A stretch of 9,847 nucleotides of DNA from the NCBI GenBank assembly GCA_964579305.1, contig CAZOGY010000128.1, positions 1 to 9,847 of the forward strand, read 5' to 3'. Below the pieces are notes generated by a model, which was not told the origin of the DNA, did not search any database, and saw only the letters and a list, made by a program, of their open reading frames with translations. Shown piece by piece: positions 5,982 to 9,847 of the stretch (within the stretch, counting starts at the first letter, position 1; each line of letters opens with the position of its first letter). A program made the translations under genes and the position numbers. The stretch comes from JBCBWG01 sp964579305. Its GTDB lineage: Bacteria; Pseudomonadota; Alphaproteobacteria; Rhizobiales; Hyphomicrobiaceae.

Positions 5982-7232
5982 ATGCGTGAACGCCTGCGCC
6001 TATGGATTTATTACGTTCGGACGAACTTCTGGTTCGTGCCGACGCTCATGTCGCTGGCAGCGATTGGCGCTGCGTTTTTCTTCACCCGCCTCGATTTCGC
6101 GCTCAATCAGTCGCCGTATCTTGACGACCAATTGGCCACGCGCATGAGCCTGGAAAGCGCGCGGGCCGTTCTGTCGACCATCGCGGGTTCGATGATCACC
6201 GTTGCAACGCTGGTCTTTTCCATGACCCTGGTTGCGCTGACGACGGTGACCCAGCAACTGGGGCCGCGCATCCTGCTGCGGTTCATGGATGACCGGCCAA
6301 TCCAAGTCGTGCTTGGCACGTTCATCGGCGCGTTTTTGTTTCCGTTGGTTTTGTTGATGCGGGTCGGCGAAGACGCCCAGGCTGGTGATGTCCCAGGCGT
6401 TGCCGTGACCGTCGCCGTAGGGCTTGCCGTCATCGCTCTTGGCGCGATGATCTCGATCTTCGACCACGTCTCGCGTCGCATTCAGGCCGATTCATTGATC
6501 GAAGAACTCGGGATCGATCTGCGCCGCGCGGCCGCCGGCATGACACACGCAGAGGACGGTGCCCAACCCGGCGAGCCAGAGGCCGCGGAAATATCCGACG
6601 TGGCAGGCCTCATGGTGCGCTTTGACAGTGGTGCGCCAACCTGCGTCACGCTTGAAAATGCGGGGTACCTGCGCAGCCTCAATGGGGCTGAGGCCGCACA
6701 GCAAGCATCTGATGCGGGTTTGATCCTGCGCCTGTGCCTGCGTCCTGGCGCGTTCGCGTTCAAGGGACAGACCGTCATCGAAGCCGTCCGCGAGGCCGGC
6801 AATACGTCCGCGATCGATACTGAGAAACTGGCACGCCTCGTTGCCGTCGGCGGGAAAAGGACGCCGGAGGCCTCTGTCGAATTCGAGATCACAGCGCTTG
6901 TGGAGGTTGCCCTGCGCGCGCTGTCACCAGGGATCAACGATCCCTATACCGCGATCGCTTGCATCGACCGGCTCGCCGATGGGATCATGGTGTTGGCGGC
7001 ACGCGAGCCATCGCACCGCGTGATCCGCGATACGGATGGCCAAATCCGCCTGCTTTTGCCGCCGGAGCCGCTCAAACGCTATTTATCCGTCGCTTTCGAC
7101 CCGATCATCCACGCTGGACGCGAGATCCCGCTGGTGCAGGCTCGGCTCAACGACGTGTTTGACGTGATGGCTGAGCTCACCGTCTATGAGCCGCACTGCG
7201 ATGCGATCCGCGAAATGAAGGCCATGCTCTGA
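5982..7232 (+). CDS. DUF2254 family membrane protein
   Basis: A 416-residue protein of the DUF2254 (COG4325) family of predicted membrane proteins, function unknown. The N-terminal half has four membrane segments, at about 15-36, 69-90, 107-127 and 138-160. Between the first two lies the family-typical MSLESARAVLSTIAGSMI stretch, and after the second comes QQLGPRILLRFMDD (91-104). The C-terminal half is soluble and probably cytoplasmic, with the hallmark ALRALSPGINDPYTA (310-324). A variable acidic loop EDGAQPGEPEAAE is at 191-203. Length is typical and the protein looks intact. ATG 5982 is chosen because GGAG (5973-5976) sits 5 nt ahead; a TTG at 5967 in the same frame lacks such a site. The next gene starts 118 bp downstream on the same strand, so co-transcription is possible but the gap is large. 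The family is often speculated to be channel- or transport-related, without proof. Confidence 0.93.
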   Translation: MRERLRLWIYYVRTNFWFVPTLMSLAAIGAAFFFTRLDFALNQSPYLDDQLATRMSLESARAVLSTIAGSMITVATLVFSMTLVALTTVTQQLGPRILLRFMDDRPIQVVLGTFIGAFLFPLVLLMRVGEDAQAGDVPGVAVTVAVGLAVIALGAMISIFDHVSRRIQADSLIEELGIDLRRAAAGMTHAEDGAQPGEPEAAEISDVAGLMVRFDSGAPTCVTLENAGYLRSLNGAEAAQQASDAGLILRLCLRPGAFAFKGQTVIEAVREAGNTSAIDTEKLARLVAVGGKRTPEASVEFEITALVEVALRALSPGINDPYTAIACIDRLADGIMVLAAREPSHRVIRDTDGQIRLLLPPEPLKRYLSVAFDPIIHAGREIPLVQARLNDVFDVMAELTVYEPHCDAIREMKAML

Positions 7233-7338
7233 GCGGCTTTTGATGTGCGGACAGGCCGGTTACAGTCGTGAAATTGAACGCGCCGCTGGTGTCGGCGGGC
7301 ACAAGCAGGCCGCGACCAACAATAACAATCGGCTTTAT

Positions 7339-7345
7339 GGGAGGA
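7339..7345 (+). promoter_or_regulatory. Shine-Dalgarno of the altronate dehydratase gene
   Basis: GGGAGGA lies 5 nt before ATG 7351. It decides the start, because the same frame is open back to a TTG at 7240 and would otherwise add 37 residues with no family resemblance. Confidence 0.85.
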
Positions 7346-7350
7346 CATCG

Positions 7351-8895
7351 ATGCAGGACGGCGCAGGCGAGACGGGTAACGGGGCGCACCGGACACTTCG
7401 GCTGCACGCCGACGACAACATAATCGTGGCCGTCGATGGCCTGCCGCCAGGGTCGCTCGTCGATGAGATCGCGGTGACTGGCCGTGTGCTGCGCGGCCAC
7501 AAAATGGCGACCGAGGCGATCGCCGCCGGGCAACCGATCAAGAAATTCGGCCAGATCATCGGGTTTGCGGCGCAAGACATTGCTCCGGGTGATCACGTCC
7601 ACACGCACAATTGCGCCTACGCCGAGTTCGATCGCGACTATGCGTTCTGCCAGGACGCGCGCGTCCATGAGATCCTGCCGGTTGAACAACGCGCCACATT
7701 CCAAGGCTTCAAGCGCGCTAACGGAAAGGTCGGCACGCGCAACTACATTGGCGTTCTGACGAGCGTAAACTGCTCTGCCTCCGTCGCCCGGTTTATGGCA
7801 GACGAGATCAACCGCTCCGGCGTGCTCGCCGATTATCCCAACATCGACGGCGCGGTTGCGTTCGTGCACGGAACGGGCTGCGGCATGGCTGCGTCCGGCG
7901 AAGGCTGGGACGCGCTGGAACGCACGATGTGGGGGTTTGCCTCCCACCCGAACCTCGCCGGCGTGCTCGTCGTCGGGCTTGGCTGCGAGGTGTTCCAGAT
8001 CGCCCGCATGAAAGACAAATACGGGTTGGAGGAAGGCCCCGCATTCCGCACCATGACCATCCAGGACACCGGCGGCACACAAAAGACAATCGCGGCCGGT
8101 GTGGATCGCATCAAGGACATGCTGCCCGATGCCAATGCCTTCCGGCGGGAGACGGTGCCGGCTTCAGAGCTGATGGTTGCACTGCAATGCGGGGGCTCGG
8201 ACGGCTATTCCGGGATCACGGCGAATGCAGCGCTCGGCAAGGCGGTCGATATCCTCGTCTCACATGGCGGGACCGGCGTGCTTGCGGAGACGCCGGAAAT
8301 CTATGGGGCGGAGCACCTGCTGACGCGGCGCGCGGCCACCCGCGATGTCGGCGAGAAACTGGTCGACATCATTGCCTGGTGGCAGGACTATACCGCCAAG
8401 AACAACGGCTCGATGGACAACAACCCATCGCCGGGCAACAAGGCCGGCGGCCTGACGACGATCCTGGAAAAATCGCTCGGTGCGGCGGCAAAGGGCGGGA
8501 CGACGACGCTCAACGGCGTCTATCGCTATGCGGAGCCGGTCACGGCCAGGGGCTTCACGTTCATGGATAGCCCCGGCTACGACCCTGTTTCCGTGACCGG
8601 GCAAGTGGCCGGCGGTTGTAACGTCGTCACGTTCACAACTGGGCGCGGTTCGGCGTTCGGATGCAAACCCGCGCCGTCGCTCAAGCTGTCCACAAACTCG
8701 CAGACGTATGAGCGGCAGACGGAGGATATGGACATAAACTGCGGCGATGTCCTCGACGGTGTCAGCGTTGACCAGAAGGGCGCTGAGATTTTCGAGCGCA
8801 TTCTAGCGGTGGCGTCCGGCGAGAAGACCAAGTCGGAAGCCCATGGCTACGGCGACCATGAGTTCGTGCCCTGGCAGATCGGCGCCGTGATGTGA
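7351..8895 (+). CDS. Altronate dehydratase (UxaA) family hydro-lyase with N-terminal SAF domain
   Basis: A 514-residue cytoplasmic enzyme of the UxaA/GarD family, metal-dependent dehydratases that convert an aldonic or aldaric acid to its 2-keto-3-deoxy product (altronate to 2-keto-3-deoxygluconate in the type member). The SAF domain is at about 15-90, ending in the family-typical GDHVHTHN (80-87). A linker with FQGFKRANGKVGTRNY (117-132) leads to the catalytic domain. Family motifs include HGTGCG (173-178), VGLGCEVFQ (208-216), LQCGGSDGYSGITAN (278-292), SPGNKAGGLTT (360-370) and TTGRGSAFG (429-437). Conserved cysteines are seen at 177, 212, 280 and 423. Both halves are fused as in UxaA, unlike the split sulfolactate lyase SuyAB. 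Length is normal. The exact substrate is uncertain; no UxaB, UxaC or 2-keto-3-deoxygluconate kinase gene is adjacent. A hairpin overlaps the stop codon. Confidence 0.95.
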   Translation: MQDGAGETGNGAHRTLRLHADDNIIVAVDGLPPGSLVDEIAVTGRVLRGHKMATEAIAAGQPIKKFGQIIGFAAQDIAPGDHVHTHNCAYAEFDRDYAFCQDARVHEILPVEQRATFQGFKRANGKVGTRNYIGVLTSVNCSASVARFMADEINRSGVLADYPNIDGAVAFVHGTGCGMAASGEGWDALERTMWGFASHPNLAGVLVVGLGCEVFQIARMKDKYGLEEGPAFRTMTIQDTGGTQKTIAAGVDRIKDMLPDANAFRRETVPASELMVALQCGGSDGYSGITANAALGKAVDILVSHGGTGVLAETPEIYGAEHLLTRRAATRDVGEKLVDIIAWWQDYTAKNNGSMDNNPSPGNKAGGLTTILEKSLGAAAKGGTTTLNGVYRYAEPVTARGFTFMDSPGYDPVSVTGQVAGGCNVVTFTTGRGSAFGCKPAPSLKLSTNSQTYERQTEDMDINCGDVLDGVSVDQKGAEIFERILAVASGEKTKSEAHGYGDHEFVPWQIGAVM

Positions 8896-8910
8896 CGCGG
8901 TTGCGTCACA
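8891..8910 (+). terminator. Hairpin overlapping the stop codon of the dehydratase gene
   Basis: TGTGACGC (8891-8898), tetraloop GGTT, GCGTCACA (8903-8910) is a perfect 8-bp stem that contains the TGA stop at 8893-8895. There is no T-tract after it, so it is a weak rho-independent terminator at best. An mRNA-stabilising or attenuating structure before the downstream bactofilin gene is equally possible. Confidence 0.4.
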
Positions 8911-8971
8911 GTGGTCATCACGATGTCGCGCGGCGGACGCAAGACTGCCAGCGACTCGCTTGGTGTTGGAT

Positions 8972-9724
8972 ATGCTTCCCGACACAGACCCGCGTGCCAA
9001 TCGATTATCAGCCAAAGCTGATGGACCAGATGCACGTGGCTTGGGACCACTCTTTGCAAATGGGGCCTCACACGTGACCGATACGACCGGCGTCGGTGTC
9101 ATCTCGCAAGACACCGTCATCCAGGGCAAAATCCTCAACGGGCGCAAAGTGGTTGTGCACGGCTACGTAGAGGGCACGATCTCAAGCGACCTTGTCATTG
9201 TCGCTGCTGGCGGGCGCGCGTACGGCAATGTCCGCGCCGTCAATGTGGAAGTGCACGGCGAAGTCCAAGGCGATGTGCGCACGCGCGAGTTGATCTCGAT
9301 CGGTGAGACCGGCGTGGTCGCAGGCAAGGTCCAATATGGATCGATCGCACTTGCTCCTGGCGGCGAGTTGTCCGCCGACGTGCGAAATGTCCCGCCGACG
9401 TTGGCCGGCGACATGACGCTGGAGGTCCGACGCGGCCGCTCGGTGGTCATCACGCGCGAGGACCTCCAGGCCTTCGATCCCGACGACACGGCAAGCGCAC
9501 TCACGTTTTCGGTGCCTGATATTCAGGGCGGGATCATTGCCTTGACCTCTGCGCCGACTATTCCGGTGTCCCGCTTCAGCCAAGCCGACATCAATGCCCG
9601 CGCGGTGATGTTCGTGCACGACGGCTCAGACCAACCGATCGCAAGCTTCCAGGTTTCGGTATCGGATGCAGAGGGCGCCTCGTCTGGTGCACCTCAGAAG
9701 GTGACCATTCACGTTTCGGAGTAG
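8972..9724 (+). CDS. Bactofilin with C-terminal CSPG/cadherin-like repeat
   Basis: A 250-residue protein with two parts. Residues about 41-138 form a bactofilin (DUF583) beta-helix, visible as short turns with regularly spaced Gly and Val: VISQDTVIQGKI, VVVHGYVEGTI, LVIVAAGGRAYGNV, VNVEVHGEVQGDV, LISIGETGVVAGKV. Bactofilins self-assemble into membrane-associated cytoplasmic filaments without nucleotide. Residues about 141-250 match the consensus of a CSPG/NG2 (cadherin-like) repeat. That part shows EVRRGRSVVITREDLQAFDPDD, then LTFSV, RFSQADI, VMFVHDGS and ASFQVSVSD. Such repeats are normally extracellular, and no signal peptide is seen: the first 35 residues are polar, Pro/Gly/Asp-rich. One continuous frame covers both parts, with no sign of frameshift. 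ATG 8972 is the preferred start, though the ribosome-binding site is poor (TTGGAT). GTG 8963 or GTG 9074 are alternatives; all retain both domains. It lies 76 bp after the dehydratase gene. Confidence 0.88.
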   Translation: MLPDTDPRANRLSAKADGPDARGLGPLFANGASHVTDTTGVGVISQDTVIQGKILNGRKVVVHGYVEGTISSDLVIVAAGGRAYGNVRAVNVEVHGEVQGDVRTRELISIGETGVVAGKVQYGSIALAPGGELSADVRNVPPTLAGDMTLEVRRGRSVVITREDLQAFDPDDTASALTFSVPDIQGGIIALTSAPTIPVSRFSQADINARAVMFVHDGSDQPIASFQVSVSDAEGASSGAPQKVTIHVSE

Positions 9725-9733
9725 CCCCATGCC

Positions 9734-9776
9734 GCTAAAGCGTGTCGCAAGAAACGCGCCTCGCTTTAGCTTTGTT
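9734..9776 (+). terminator. Probable terminator of the bactofilin gene
   Basis: GCTAAAGCG (9734-9742) and CGCTTTAGC (9762-9770) form a perfect 9-bp stem. The 19-nt loop can itself pair weakly (CGTG...ACGC side). TTTGTT follows directly on the plus strand. It begins 10 nt beyond the bactofilin stop, where an intrinsic terminator is expected. Confidence 0.6.
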
Positions 9777-9816
9777 GCGCTCACGGGCCGTTGGCCTTCC
9801 GCGGCGGCGGGCCGTT

Positions 9817-9847
9817 TTCGTGTCGATGTTTCGAACACGAACATCGA
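9817..9847. repeat. Nested inverted repeats at the window edge
   Basis: TTCGTGT (9817-9823) pairs with ACACGAA (9835-9841), and the overlapping TCGATGTT (9823-9830) pairs with AACATCGA (9840-9847). Both are perfect, and a TTCGAA palindrome (9830-9835) lies in the middle. The two pairings are mutually exclusive as RNA. The element is cut by the window end. It may be an operator or leader of the next gene, or part of a repeat; what follows is not visible. Confidence 0.4.

Noticed and set aside
7281..7297. CGCCG/CGGCG hairpin between the DUF2254 and dehydratase genes
   Set aside because: Only 5 bp with a 7-nt loop and no T-tract; such stems are common by chance in GC-rich DNA.
7240..7350. N-terminal extension of the altronate dehydratase from an upstream TTG
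   Set aside because: A strong Shine-Dalgarno directly precedes ATG 7351, and the extension has no family resemblance.

Overview
The window is a GC-rich chromosomal segment that reads as an alphaproteobacterium, most likely Hyphomicrobiales/Rhizobiales-like. The clues are the codon use, a ROSE-type RNA thermometer candidate ahead of a small heat-shock gene, a short GC-rich intergenic palindrome of the kind scattered through such genomes, and the mix of gene families. The taxonomic call is inference: there is no rRNA or other marker gene. No tRNA, rRNA, CRISPR array, transposase or integrase is visible.

Layout, left to right. 1-112 is intergenic, with a palindromic element. An SDR-family dehydrogenase (minus, 113-868) is divergent from a small multi-pass membrane protein (plus, 966-1610), which lies in a visibly AT-richer patch reaching to about 1850. 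Then come a 367-residue protein of unknown function (minus, 1868-2971) and an NAD(P)-binding oxidoreductase with a C-terminal SAF domain (minus, 3138-4490; COG4091 type, 'homoserine dehydrogenase-like'). Divergent from the latter is an Hsp20 small heat-shock protein (plus, 4749-5246). Its Shine-Dalgarno can be drawn into a ROSE-like hairpin with a bulged G. Convergent with hsp20 is a 144-residue protein that resembles the ComJ/Nin family (minus, 5283-5717). The right third is all plus strand: a DUF2254 membrane protein (5982-7232), an altronate dehydratase family enzyme with fused SAF domain (7351-8895), and a bactofilin with an added C-terminal CSPG/cadherin-like repeat (8972-9724). The window ends in a terminator-like hairpin and nested inverted repeats.

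How the genes fit together. Three enzymes (the SDR, the COG4091 oxidoreductase and the altronate dehydratase relative) would suit oxidation, reduction and dehydration of sugar acids or polyols. They are dispersed on both strands rather than in one operon, so a shared pathway is only an inference. The remaining genes look like independent transcription units for stress, envelope or cytoskeletal functions. The most unusual item is the bactofilin fused to a repeat type normally found in extracellular proteins. The most interesting regulatory item is the hsp20 leader, which supports two mutually competing hairpins. No complete new defence or mobile system is visible.
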